Shown here one piece after another: positions 1 to 6,780 of a stretch of DNA of 18,600 nt; positions within the stretch are counted from its first letter, which is position 1, and every line of letters begins with the position of its first letter. Source of the stretch: an uncultured Ruminococcus sp. (GTDB taxonomy: Bacteria > Bacillota > Clostridia > Lachnospirales > Lachnospiraceae). The stretch covers positions 1 through 18,600 of the forward strand of contig USFD01000061.1 of NCBI GenBank assembly GCA_900553885.1, written 5' to 3'. Both the position numbers and the translations under genes were made by a program. Below the pieces are notes generated by a model. It was not told where the DNA came from. It did no database searches and saw nothing but the letters and a program-made list of their open reading frames with translations.

Positions 1-1
1 T

Positions 2-475
2 GGTATCGAGGAGAGAGGTGTGTACCGTATCCATCAGTTTGAAAAACAGGAAATGGTTGTTGTATGTAAACCGGAAGACAGCATGATGTGGTATGAGAAA
101 CTGTGGAAAAATACTGTGGATCTGTTCCGCTCTCTGGATATCCCGGTTCGTACGCTGGAATGCTGTTCCGGAGATCTGGCAGACCTGAAAGTGAAGTCTG
201 TGGATGTGGAAGCATGGTCTCCGCGTCAGAAAAAATATTTTGAAGTGGGAAGCTGCTCCAACCTGGGAGACGCGCAGGCGAGAAGACTGAAGATCCGTGT
301 CAACGGGGAAAATGGAAAGTACCTGGCGCATACACTGAATAATACGGTAGTTGCTCCGCCGCGTATGCTGATCGCATTTCTGGAGAACAACCTGAATGCA
401 GACGGAACCGTAAATATTCCGGAACCGCTGCGTATGTACATGGGCGGAAAAGAGAAACTGATCCCGAAGAAATAA
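2..475 (+). CDS. serS: seryl-tRNA synthetase, C-terminal part (5' end outside window)
   Basis: Class II aminoacyl-tRNA synthetase that charges tRNA-Ser with serine in the cytoplasm. The frame is open from base 2, so the start lies upstream of the window. The visible part covers the end of the catalytic core: RGVYRIHQFEKQE (motif 2 region), then SPRQKKYFEVGSCSNLGDAQ and the motif 3 segment NNTVVAPPRMLIAFLENN. The ending LRMYMGGKEKLIPKK is typical of bacterial SerRS. It ends at a TAA, 20 bases before the next gene's ATG, so the two are probably co-transcribed. No truncation is seen at the 3' end. Family recognition is secure from the motif order. Confidence 0.96.
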   Translation, partial: GIEERGVYRIHQFEKQEMVVVCKPEDSMMWYEKLWKNTVDLFRSLDIPVRTLECCSGDLADLKVKSVDVEAWSPRQKKYFEVGSCSNLGDAQARRLKIRVNGENGKYLAHTLNNTVVAPPRMLIAFLENNLNADGTVNIPEPLRMYMGGKEKLIPKK

Positions 476-495
476 AGAAAGAGGAGGTGTTTTTC

Positions 496-1368
496 ATGCA
501 TGCATTTATGAAAGCAGTGGGATTTTCCGGGCTGGAAAACAGAAAAGATCTGGAGCGGATCATCAGGGATGTCCTGGAAAATTACGACACCAAAAAGATA
601 GCGGAAAATGAAAAACACAGCTCTTTTGTGGAATTTTCCAGAGAGTATGGATATGACTGTGGAATCACTGTCTGCGGGGAATACGATGAAAATGGTGAGT
701 TTCAGATGGAATATTATCATCCGTATTTTACCGGCGGACAGATCACCACGTATGAGGAGGTTTCCATCGAACGCCATATTGCGAGGGAGTCTTATGTCGG
801 CGGCTGCGATGATTTGAGACTTGGGATCACACTGATTTTCTATCTGATCAATACGGCGGATTACCTGAATTCCCGAAAAGAGATGAGGGACTGGAAGGAA
901 CAGCCGCCTCTGATGCTTTCCGGGCTGGCAAGAGAAGGAATGATCCTTCTGCCGGTCAGAAAGGACCCGGCAAAGGCTGCCGAGGCAAAAGCATCCTGGC
1001 AGCAGAAAAGTTCTCTGCTGGCAGCGGCCAGAAACGGTGACGAGGACGCGATCGAGAGCCTGACGATGGAAGATATCGATACATATGCGATGATCTCCCG
1101 GAGGATTGTCAATGAGGATGTTCTGTCTATCGTGGACAATTATTTCATGCCCTATGGGCTGGAATGTGACCAGTACAGTATTCTGGGAGAGATCACGGAT
1201 GTCAGCAAGACAGTAAATTCTTTTACGGGAGAACAGCTGTGGCAGATGAGTATTTTGTGCAATGACGTTCCCCTGGATATCTGCATCAATGCCAAAGACC
1301 TTCTTGGTGAGCCGGAGGTTGGAAGGCGTTTTAAAGGGCAGATCTGGCTGCAGGGAACGCTCAGTTAA
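496..1368 (+). CDS. DUF3881-like protein of unknown function
   Basis: A 290-residue acidic soluble protein starting MHAFMKAVGFSG, with no signal peptide or membrane segment. The N-terminal MHAFxKAxGFS pattern and the overall length fit the Lachnospiraceae family DUF3881 as I remember it; its function is unknown. The ATG at 496 is chosen because AGGAGG (482-487) lies 8 bases upstream. A GTG at 487 would overlap that ribosome binding site and is unlikely. It sits between serS and a MATE exporter with short gaps, which suggests an operon. A long antisense frame across it is a composition shadow. Confidence 0.8.
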   Translation: MHAFMKAVGFSGLENRKDLERIIRDVLENYDTKKIAENEKHSSFVEFSREYGYDCGITVCGEYDENGEFQMEYYHPYFTGGQITTYEEVSIERHIARESYVGGCDDLRLGITLIFYLINTADYLNSRKEMRDWKEQPPLMLSGLAREGMILLPVRKDPAKAAEAKASWQQKSSLLAAARNGDEDAIESLTMEDIDTYAMISRRIVNEDVLSIVDNYFMPYGLECDQYSILGEITDVSKTVNSFTGEQLWQMSILCNDVPLDICINAKDLLGEPEVGRRFKGQIWLQGTLS

Positions 1369-1380
1369 GGGAAGAGGGAA

Positions 1381-2733
1381 ATGAAAAAGACAATTCAATT
1401 ATTGGACGGACCGATTTTTCCGTCCCTGACGAAGCTTGCGCTGCAGGTGGTAGGGGCTTCCCTGGTTCAGATGGCTTACAATATGGTCGATATGATCTGG
1501 ATCGGAAGAGTGGGAAGCAATGCGGTTGCCGCCGTCGGCGCTGCGGGAATGTATCTTTGGCTCTCCAACGGGATTGCGTCCCTGTCGAAAGTCGGAGGGC
1601 AGATCAAGGTCGCGCATTCCCTGGGCGCAGGGGATTACGAGGATGCCGCGGCATATGCGCGGAGCGCTCTGCAGCTGGGAATTTTTACCGGTGTATTATT
1701 TGGCATCCTTGCGGTTCTGCTGCATGGGCCTTTGATCGGATTCTTTAATCTCAACAGCCCTGAAGTAATCGGGCAGGCGGAAATTTATCTTATGATCACC
1801 AGTGGTCTGGTTGTTTTCAATTTTATCAACACCATTATGACAGGAATTATCACCGCCATGGGAAACAGCCAGACGCCGTTTCTGGCGACTTGTATGGGAC
1901 TGGGTGTCAATTTCCTGTTGGATCCGGTTCTGATCTTCGGAATGGGACCTTTTCCGGAAATGGGCGTTGCCGGCGCTGCCCTCGCGACCATTCTGGCACA
2001 GGCAATAGTTACCTTTACGCTGGCTTTTTCTGTGAGGAAGGATCGTATGGTTTTTGATAAGATTCATCTTCTGCAGAAACCGGATCGCAAACATATGGCA
2101 ACGATTGTGCGGATCGGAGTTCCGATGTCACTTCAGAGTATGATCTTTACGTTTATTTCCATGATCATAGCAAGGATTATTGCGGAATGGGGAGACGCGG
2201 CGGTTGCGGTTCAGAAGGTGGGGAATCAGATCGAATCCATTTCCTGGATGGCGGCGGATGGTTTTTCGGCGGCGGTGAACTCTTTTATCGGACAGAATTA
2301 TGGAGCCGGGAATATGAGGCGTGTACGGAAAGGATACCGGGTGGCATCTGTGATCACCATTGTATGGGGAATTTTCTGTACGGCGATCCTGCTTTTCCTG
2401 CCCCAGTATATTTTCCGGATTTTTATTCCGGAACAAGAACTTGTCCCTATGGGTGTGGAATACCTGCAGATTCTCGGAATGTCTGAAATTTTCCTTTGTA
2501 TGGAAATTATGACTACCGGCGCGTTTTCCGGTCTTGGAAAGACGATTCCGCCCGCAGTGGAAAGCGTTGTGCTCACATCGGCACGGATTCCGATGGCGCT
2601 GATCCTGTCCGGCACAGCGCTGGGGCTGAATGGTATCTGGTGGAGTATCAGTATTTCAAGTTTCCTGAAAGGTGTCGTACTGGTAACCTGGTTTATCATT
2701 TATTTATCCAAATTGAAGCGGAAGGAAAAATGA
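1381..2733 (+). CDS. MATE family efflux transporter
   Basis: A 450-residue inner-membrane protein with the length and hydrophobic periodicity of the MATE (multidrug and toxic compound extrusion) family, about 12 membrane helices in two homologous bundles. Family-like segments include the first-helix region MAYNMVDMIWIGRVG (about residues 31-45), TGIITAMGNSQTPF (about 155-168) and, in the second half, SINSFIGQNYGAG-like AAVNSFIGQNYGAG (about 300-313). MATE proteins expel organic cations or drugs using Na+ or H+ gradients; the substrate cannot be told from sequence. The start ATG follows GGGAAGAGGGAA by a few bases and lies 12 bases after the DUF3881-like stop. A good terminator follows at 2782. 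No defect was seen. Confidence 0.93.
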   Translation: MKKTIQLLDGPIFPSLTKLALQVVGASLVQMAYNMVDMIWIGRVGSNAVAAVGAAGMYLWLSNGIASLSKVGGQIKVAHSLGAGDYEDAAAYARSALQLGIFTGVLFGILAVLLHGPLIGFFNLNSPEVIGQAEIYLMITSGLVVFNFINTIMTGIITAMGNSQTPFLATCMGLGVNFLLDPVLIFGMGPFPEMGVAGAALATILAQAIVTFTLAFSVRKDRMVFDKIHLLQKPDRKHMATIVRIGVPMSLQSMIFTFISMIIARIIAEWGDAAVAVQKVGNQIESISWMAADGFSAAVNSFIGQNYGAGNMRRVRKGYRVASVITIVWGIFCTAILLFLPQYIFRIFIPEQELVPMGVEYLQILGMSEIFLCMEIMTTGAFSGLGKTIPPAVESVVLTSARIPMALILSGTALGLNGIWWSISISSFLKGVVLVTWFIIYLSKLKRKEK

Positions 2734-2744
2734 GAATATAATCC

Positions 2745-2772
2745 GTAACCGTTCAGCTAAATGAACCGTTAC
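2745..2772. repeat. 28-bp palindromic repeat, copy A (GTAACCGTTCA...)
   Basis: Arms GTAACCGTTCA and TGAACCGTTAC around a 6-base centre, with one mismatch. A related palindrome lies at 7215-7242, and the first twelve bases resemble the IS66 terminal repeat GTAACTGTTCAG at 9264 and 11072-11083. It lies between the MATE stop and its terminator, so it may simply be part of the 3' UTR. Its role is unknown. Confidence 0.6.
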
Positions 2773-2781
2773 AGTGATCCT

Positions 2782-2821
2782 GCAGCAGCGGAGTTGTTGA
2801 TAGCTTCGCTGCTGCTTTTTT
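2782..2821 (+). terminator. Rho-independent terminator after the MATE gene
   Basis: Arms GCAGCAGCGGAG (2782-2793) and CTTCGCTGCTGC (2804-2815) pair over 12 positions, with one G-U pair. A 6-T run follows. It closes the serS/DUF3881/MATE transcription unit. Confidence 0.88.
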
Positions 2822-2826
2822 GTTTT

Positions 2827-2901
2827 GCAAAGAAAACTTTGCAAAAACAATTGACAAGAAAACTTGGCATGATATAATAAGGGTGCAAAGAAAACTTGGC
2901 A
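2827..2901 (+). promoter_or_regulatory. Promoter with three operator-like repeats
   Basis: A near-perfect sigma-A promoter, TTGACA (2851-2856), 16-base spacer, TATAAT (2873-2878), is surrounded by three copies of a 17-bp motif of the form GMMAAGAAAACTTKGCA, starting at 2827, 2853 and 2885. Copy 1 is also a perfect dyad, TTTGCAAAG-AAAA-CTTTGCAAA. Copies 2 and 3 share about 18 bases, through ATGATA. Copy 2 overlaps the -35 box and spacer, and copy 3 lies just past the start site, so binding would block transcription. No complete gene follows directly; the IS110 element begins within about 100 bases. The XRE regulator at 5118 is the obvious candidate binder, which is inference only. Confidence 0.75.
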
Positions 2902-3000
2902 TGATAGCATTCTGGTGATATGTCAAGAACTTTTTGAAGATGATTTTGATGTGTTTTTCAGAAAAAAGGGTAACTTTAATAGACCTTCGGTATGTATTTC

Positions 3001-3023
3001 AAAAAACCGAATGTCAGTTCGGT
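3001..3023 (-). terminator. Terminator overlapping the IS110 transposase stop codon
   Basis: On the - strand, ACCGAA (loop CTGACA) TTCGGT is followed by a T6 run. In + coordinates the arms are 3006-3011 and 3018-3023. The TGA stop of the transposase lies in the loop, which leaves almost no 3' UTR. Confidence 0.75.
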
Positions 3024-4315
3024 TCAATATTATATTCGGCGTCCAGCTTTTCGCCGGTGTACAGTTGGTTTTTGGCCAGCAATCCAAAAACGAGTCGTAC
3101 GAATTTACGAGATGTAAGCGCGAGTGCTCTTTTGTGCTGATGTTTGGATACCTCAGCATATTTTCTGGCATAGAAGTCAGCATATTCAGGGATGTGCTTC
3201 CTGACGCTGTTTGCCGCTTCGCCAAGATAGTAGCGAAGATAGGGATTCCCGGCTTTCGACATTTGGTTATCCTCAGAAATGAAATCCCCGGAATCCCCTT
3301 TAGGCCAGTAAAGGCCGGCATATTTGGCAAGAGCATCGGACGAATGAAACGCTGTGATATCGCCGATTTCTGACAGGATCCCGGATGCCCATACCGGACC
3401 GATTCCGGGTATGGATTGAAGGATGATCAGGGCGTTTGTGTTCATTCCCTTGATGCATTTGTCAATCGCCTGCTCGATCAGCCTGATTTCTTTCTGATAG
3501 GCCTGGATGCAGTTAAACGAGCTTGCCAGTGAGATGTTCAGTGGTTCGTACATGCACTTGTCCAAGCGGTAGGAATCTCTGGCCGCCTTCCGCAAAAGCT
3601 CGGAAGTTTTGGATAGGTCAGAGATGCGGTTCCTGCTCTTTTGTGCAAGGAAGGCAAGCAGATCCTCTTCCGGCATATCGATGATTTCCTGCGGAGACAG
3701 GAATTCCGTCAGGACGGCTGAGGAAGTGGCCCCATAGAGATTGCCAAAGGGCTTGTCATCCCCTTCCAGGAGCTGAAGCTCGCTGAACTTCAGATAAAGA
3801 TTCGAGACCATGTAGGTCTTCTCTCTGGTGATGCACTCAGAAAGGTGCATACGGTGCCTTGTCAGACGTTTCAGGGCAATAAACTGCCCGCCGCGCCATG
3901 GTTCCAGCTTTTTGGTACGGCCTACCCTTCCAAAGTCCGCAATGAGATAGGCATCTGTGGGATCGGTTTTTTCCATTCCGATATAGGACTTGCGGTAGTT
4001 CGCAGTGGTCTTTGGGTTTACACAGAAGACGTAAGGCTTGTAGGGCATGAGGACCTCGCTGGAAGCCAGGAAGTTTGAAATATGGACGCTGTACACAGAA
4101 GTAGATTCCAGGACGATAAGAAGCGTATCCAGATTTTTGTGCTTCTGCATACATGCGGCGATCCTATTTACAAGCTCATCAGCCCCCGGCTGATTATTGC
4201 CAAAGGATGTTGAGAGATATTTGTTTTCCTCAAAGTCCATGGCGTAGACAGAATTGGTTTTTGAGCTTACATCAATACCAACAAACAAGGTGGACATATA
4301 GTTGATCTTTACCAT
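3014..4315 (-). CDS. IS110-family transposase (DEDD recombinase)
   Basis: A 433-residue recombinase. The N-terminal RuvC-like DEDD domain begins LFVGIDVSSKTN (first acidic residue in GIDVS), with LIVLESTSVY and the KTDPTDAYLIADF segment carrying the later acidic residues. The C-terminal IS116/IS110/IS902-type domain contains LQSIPGIGPVWASGILSEIGDI (about 310-331), KYAGLYWP and the serine-bearing region SKAGNPYLRYYLGEAA. The start at 4315 is set by GGAGGTGAT just upstream on the - strand. The open frame extends 81 codons further upstream, but that stretch is probably the non-coding RNA end. The gene appears intact, so the element may be active. Confidence 0.93.
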   Translation of the reverse strand: MVKINYMSTLFVGIDVSSKTNSVYAMDFEENKYLSTSFGNNQPGADELVNRIAACMQKHKNLDTLLIVLESTSVYSVHISNFLASSEVLMPYKPYVFCVNPKTTANYRKSYIGMEKTDPTDAYLIADFGRVGRTKKLEPWRGGQFIALKRLTRHRMHLSECITREKTYMVSNLYLKFSELQLLEGDDKPFGNLYGATSSAVLTEFLSPQEIIDMPEEDLLAFLAQKSRNRISDLSKTSELLRKAARDSYRLDKCMYEPLNISLASSFNCIQAYQKEIRLIEQAIDKCIKGMNTNALIILQSIPGIGPVWASGILSEIGDITAFHSSDALAKYAGLYWPKGDSGDFISEDNQMSKAGNPYLRYYLGEAANSVRKHIPEYADFYARKYAEVSKHQHKRALALTSRKFVRLVFGLLAKNQLYTGEKLDAEYNIEPN

Positions 4316-4579
4316 GATATCACCTCCATTCCGATAAGGATTTGTGAAGTCTGAAGCAAAAGGTTTATCCTGCGCTGCATACGGTGACCGAACCCTCGCG
4401 TAATGAGCATGCACCCAGTCAGCCATTCTTGCTGGGGCTAACGGCTGGGGATGAAACTTCTGTGTCAGCGGAATGTGCCGTATGAGCCAGGCTGAATGCT
4501 TTCGAAGCAGTCGCGGACAAAGCCGGCTGAAAGGAGGTTGAGCAGTGCCTTCGGACATCAGACTCTGCCTGATATCATA
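4316..4579 (-). ncRNA. Candidate IS110 bridge RNA region
   Basis: IS110-subgroup elements encode a structured bridge RNA in the non-coding end upstream of the transposase. Here the same-strand stretch between a possible extended -10 (TGGTATGAT on the - strand, -10 at 4574-4579) and the transposase ribosome binding site contains several stems. The first is ATCAG-GCAGAGT-CTGAT at 4557-4573. Another is a CAGCC...GGCTG pair near 4421-4446. The stretch is free of in-frame stops, but its translation resembles no protein I know. Exact ends and loops cannot be assigned by eye. Confidence 0.5.
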
Positions 4580-4617
4580 CCACAGGATCTACCTATATGG
4601 AAATGTAACTATCAACT

Positions 4618-4674
4618 GTATAGATGGGAATCAGGATGAGGGGAGTACCTCTTAGAAGTCCTTACCATCTATAC
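4618..4674. repeat. Inverted repeat at the IS110 outer end
   Basis: Perfect 10-bp arms GTATAGATGG (4618-4627) and CCATCTATAC (4665-4674) enclose 37 bases. It lies near the expected transposase-distal end of the IS110 element. It may belong to the element's left end or to the disrupted host leader; the sequence alone does not decide. Confidence 0.55.
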
Positions 4675-4682
4675 CAAAAAAG

Positions 4683-4722
4683 AATAAGTCTGTAAGCTGT
4701 TTTTCTTGCTTACAAACTTATT
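4683..4722. promoter_or_regulatory. 15-bp inverted repeat just upstream of the small membrane protein
   Basis: Arms AATAAGTCTGTAAGC (4683-4697) and GCTTACAAACTTATT (4708-4722) match at 14 of 15 positions around a 10-base centre. The right arm ends 5 bases before the GAGGAGG ribosome binding site of the next gene. It could be an operator or a leader hairpin. No convincing -35/-10 pair was found, so a promoter for 4741 is not established here. Confidence 0.5.
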
Positions 4723-4740
4723 ATACGAGGAGGTATCTAT

Positions 4741-5052
4741 ATGAACAGAGAAGAGATTCTGGAGAAAAGCAGGAAGGAAAAACAGGATGAAGGTATGTTG
4801 AATGCGGAAAACAGAGGACGAAAATTGGGGATGGTAGCGTTCTGCATTGTTTTTATAGCTATTATGCTGATCAATTTCTGTACCGGACATTCCAATCATG
4901 CACCGCTGGCAATGTTCTGGGCATTTCTTGCGGCGGAGGCTTACCCGAAATATAAATTTACGGGAAGAAAATCTTATCTGGTTATCACAGTTGCCGGAGG
5001 GCTGGCTTCTCTCTTCGCTCTGCTGAATTATCTTGTGGAGATCATGGGGTAG
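4741..5052 (+). CDS. Small membrane protein, DUF6442-like
   Basis: A 103-residue protein beginning MNREEILEKSRKEKQDEG, a charged cytoplasmic N-terminus that I associate with the DUF6442-type proteins paired with small XRE regulators in Clostridia. Three hydrophobic segments follow at about residues 29-47, 54-68 and 78-99, so it is probably an integral membrane protein with the N-terminus inside. The ATG has GAGGAGG about 7 bases upstream. The XRE gene begins 65 bases after its stop. Its function is unknown. The pair probably relied on the promoter now separated by IS110, which is inference from layout. Confidence 0.7.
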   Translation: MNREEILEKSRKEKQDEGMLNAENRGRKLGMVAFCIVFIAIMLINFCTGHSNHAPLAMFWAFLAAEAYPKYKFTGRKSYLVITVAGGLASLFALLNYLVEIMG

Positions 5053-5055
5053 AAG

Positions 5056-5075
5056 TTTGGAAGTGAACTTCCAAA
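5056..5075. repeat. Perfect intercistronic palindrome TTTGGAAGT-GA-ACTTCCAAA
   Basis: 9-bp perfect arms with a 2-base centre begin 3 bases after the membrane protein stop. A second stem, GACGCA (5087-5092)/TGCGTC (5098-5103), sits just before the XRE ribosome binding site. This could be an operator for the downstream regulator or an mRNA processing/attenuating hairpin. No T run follows, so it is not a standard terminator. Confidence 0.55.
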
Positions 5076-5117
5076 TCTGCCTTGCAGACGCAGCAGGTGC
5101 GTCCGATGGAGGAAACA

Positions 5118-5324
5118 ATGAACGAAGAATTAGTACTGAAAAATCATTTAAAAGAGGTGCGGACGGAGAAAAAGCTTTCCCAGGCGCAGCTGGCGGAGAT
5201 GGTCGGCGTGTCCAGAAATACGATCAGTTCCATTGAAACCGGGCAGTTCAATCCCACGGCAAAGCTGGCGCTGATCCTGTGCATCGCCTTGGATAAAAAG
5301 TTTGAAGAATTATTTTATTTTTGA
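5118..5324 (+). CDS. Small XRE-family helix-turn-helix regulator
   Basis: A 68-residue Cro/CI-type DNA-binding protein made almost entirely of one HTH_3 domain. The sequence KLSQAQLAEMVGVSRNTISS IETGQFNPT (about residues 19-47) gives helix 2, the turn GVS and recognition helix RNTISSIE. The C-terminus LDKKFEELFYF matches short regulators of the YgzD/YvaO type. The ATG at 5118 follows GGAGG (5108-5112) by 5 bases. An in-frame ATG at 5106 has no ribosome binding site, and a TTG further upstream is unlikely. It probably forms an operon with the preceding membrane protein gene and may autoregulate. Confidence 0.88.
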   Translation: MNEELVLKNHLKEVRTEKKLSQAQLAEMVGVSRNTISSIETGQFNPTAKLALILCIALDKKFEELFYF

Positions 5325-5413
5325 GAAGTTTTCCGTAAAGGGTGACCTCATCACAGAAAAATTTAAAAAAACAGGGTATCCTTTAAGTAGAAGAAAAAAA
5401 GGAGGAACGTGCG

Positions 5414-6160
5414 ATGAGGTTAAAGAATAAAGTTGCTGTTATTACCGGCGGAAGCCGCGGTATTGGTTTTGCTACTGCTGATAAATTTTTGAAAGAAGGC
5501 GCCACTGTTATTATCACGGCGAGTTCTCGGGAAACTGTGGATCGGGGCGTTGAGCGTCTGAGAGAGAAACATCCGGAAGGGGTCGTGGAAGGGATCAGCC
5601 CGAATCTGGCAAGTCTGGATTCCGTAAGGGATGCATTTAAGAAAGTGGTCGAGAAATATGGCCGTGTAGATATTCTGGTGAATAACGCAGGAATATCGGA
5701 GAGTACACCTTTTGCAGAATATACGGAGGAGCTTTTCGATAAGGTTATGGATCTGAATGTCAAAGGTGTGTTCAATGCCACACGTGTGGCAAGTGAATTT
5801 ATGGCTGCACGCGGCGAGGGAGTTATCCTCTCTACGTCATCTATGGTAAGTATCTATGGACAGCCAAGCGGTGTTGCTTATCCTGCTTCAAAATTTGCAG
5901 TCAATGGACTGACGGTTTCTCTCGCCCGTGAACTTGGTCCGAAAGGTATCCGTGTCAATGCGGTAGCGCCGGGTGTTACGGAGACGGATATGATGAAGGC
6001 GGTACCGAAGGAAGTGATAGAGCCTATCATTCAGCAGATTCCCCTTCGCCGTCTGGGACAGCCGGAAGATATTGCAAACGCGTTTGTGTTCCTGGCTTCG
6101 GAGGAAGCATCTTATATTACTGGCGTGGTGCTGAGCGTGGATGGGATGGTAAGAGTTTGA
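5414..6160 (+). CDS. Short-chain dehydrogenase/reductase, BaiA/FabG-like
   Basis: A 248-residue classical SDR that oxidises or reduces a hydroxyl/carbonyl with NAD(P). All key elements are present: cofactor loop TGGSRGIG (11-18), NNAG (90-93), Asn115, and the catalytic Ser143, Tyr156 and Lys160 in SSMVSIYG...YPASK, followed by RVNAVAPGVTETDM. The N-terminal pattern (VITGGSRGIGFATADKF) and the C-terminal LASEEASYITGVVLSVDG recall the BaiA 3-alpha-hydroxysteroid dehydrogenases of bile-acid-converting clostridia, but general FabG-like enzymes look similar. Substrate and cofactor choice are therefore open. The ATG follows GGAGGAACGTGCG. No other bile acid gene is visible; the downstream neighbours are Gfo/Idh/MocA remnants. 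Confidence 0.87.
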   Translation: MRLKNKVAVITGGSRGIGFATADKFLKEGATVIITASSRETVDRGVERLREKHPEGVVEGISPNLASLDSVRDAFKKVVEKYGRVDILVNNAGISESTPFAEYTEELFDKVMDLNVKGVFNATRVASEFMAARGEGVILSTSSMVSIYGQPSGVAYPASKFAVNGLTVSLARELGPKGIRVNAVAPGVTETDMMKAVPKEVIEPIIQQIPLRRLGQPEDIANAFVFLASEEASYITGVVLSVDGMVRV

Positions 6161-6234
6161 TGCCGTCAAGGATTGTTCAACTACAATCCTCAGCTACAAA
6201 ATAAATCTTGAAAACTTAATATTTCAGCCAATAT

Positions 6235-6312
6235 AAGGCATAAATTTCATCTGTTTGGTATAATGGAGTTGTTTCAACGTCATTTTAACCAATCAAGAAA
6301 AATTTATGCCTT
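6235..6312. repeat. 78-bp MITE-like palindromic element
   Basis: Perfect 13-bp inverted ends AAGGCATAAATTT (6235-6247) and AAATTTATGCCTT (6300-6312). The flanks on both sides read TAT (6232-6234 and 6313-6315), as a 3-bp direct repeat would. A T7 run shortly after the right arm also allows a terminator role for the SDR gene. There is a TATAAT inside at 6259-6264. No coding potential is seen. Confidence 0.5.
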
Positions 6313-6354
6313 TATTTTTTTGTATAAGCTGAAGCTGCAAAAAAAAGGTACAAT

Positions 6355-6534
6355 TTGAAGGAGGCCGCAGTGTTTGATGATCATCAGAAAATGTTGGCAT
6401 CCGGGTTGAAGATTGACCTGGTGCATATATGTACACCGCCGTCCTGTCATGCGGAAATTGCAATCAATTCCATGAATGCTGGAAAGAACGTTTTGGTGGA
6501 AAAACCTATGGCGCCGAGTCTAGAATGTGATGCA
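6355..6534 (+). pseudogene. Gfo/Idh/MocA oxidoreductase remnant 1
   Basis: About 60 codons of an NAD(P)-dependent sugar or inositol dehydrogenase N-terminal domain. The segment LVHICTPPSCHAEIAINSM followed by GKNVLVEKPMAPSLECDA is the Rossmann-fold core with the EKP motif that supplies the catalytic lysine. The glycine-rich N-terminus and the whole C-terminal domain are missing. After ECDA the sequence switches to a different member of the family (next entry). There is no convincing start or ribosome binding site. The 5' boundary is approximate. Confidence 0.75.
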
Positions 6535-6535
6535 C

Positions 6536-6780
6536 GATAATTCTGAGGTGGAAGTGGGTGTATGATCCGGATCCGGAAAAGGTACGGAAATTCTGCGAGG
6601 TATTTCCGCAGGCGAAGCCGGCGGCTTCGGAGGAGGAAATTCTGAAGGATCCAGAGGTAAAGCTGGTAGCGGGAGCAGCTGTGACCAGCGAACGTTGTGC
6701 GCTGGGGCTTCGGGTCATGGCGGCGGGGAAGGATTACTTTACGGATAAGGCTCCGCTGACTACACTGGAACAGCTGGAAG
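6536..6780 (+). pseudogene. Gfo/Idh/MocA oxidoreductase remnant 2 (frameshifted)
   Basis: A second, different Gfo/Idh/MocA N-terminal fragment. DNSEVEVG is read in one frame to about 6559. The frame then shifts, consistent with a 2-base loss near 6560, and continues YDPDPEKVRKFCEVFPQAKPAASEEEIL..., LVAGAAVTSERCALGLRVM and GKDYFTDKAPLTTLEQLEE. GKDYFTDKAPL corresponds to the EKP-type catalytic lysine region. Similarity stops at 6780, exactly where the antisense radical SAM remnant begins. With remnant 1 it shows a collapsed tandem pair of oxidoreductase genes. Confidence 0.75.

Larger units (their letters stand above)
2999..4674 (-). mobile_element. IS110-family insertion sequence (minimum visible extent)
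   Basis: A single-transposase element of IS110 type. The span given runs from the transposase terminator to the outer arm of the hairpin upstream of the transposase. True ends cannot be fixed because IS110 elements lack terminal inverted repeats and leave only a very short core duplication. A long non-coding 5' end (about 350 bases) and a short 3' end match the IS110 subgroup, which carries its bridge RNA upstream of the gene. The element appears to separate the repeat-rich promoter at 2827-2901 from the genes at 4741-5324. Confidence 0.8.

Noticed and set aside
226..1398. 390-codon antisense open frame opposite the DUF3881-like gene
   Set aside because: Composition shadow of well-supported + strand genes; no ribosome binding site or recognisable motif.
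2911..3000. Target duplication for the IS110 element
   Set aside because: No direct repeat longer than a few bases could be matched to the other end; IS110 elements are not expected to make one, so the ends are left open.
2915..3373. 152-codon + strand frame entering the IS110 element
   Set aside because: No ribosome binding site, crosses a probable element boundary and a terminator, and most of it is antisense to the transposase.
4316..4558. In-frame 81-codon N-terminal extension of the IS110 transposase
   Set aside because: A good ribosome binding site and the conserved LFVGIDVSSK start place the ATG at 4315. The upstream stretch has stem-loops and fits the non-coding RNA end.
5414..6160. 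Calling the SDR gene baiA and proposing a bile acid pathway
   Set aside because: Motifs fit BaiA, but general FabG-like enzymes share them and no other bai gene is present in the window.
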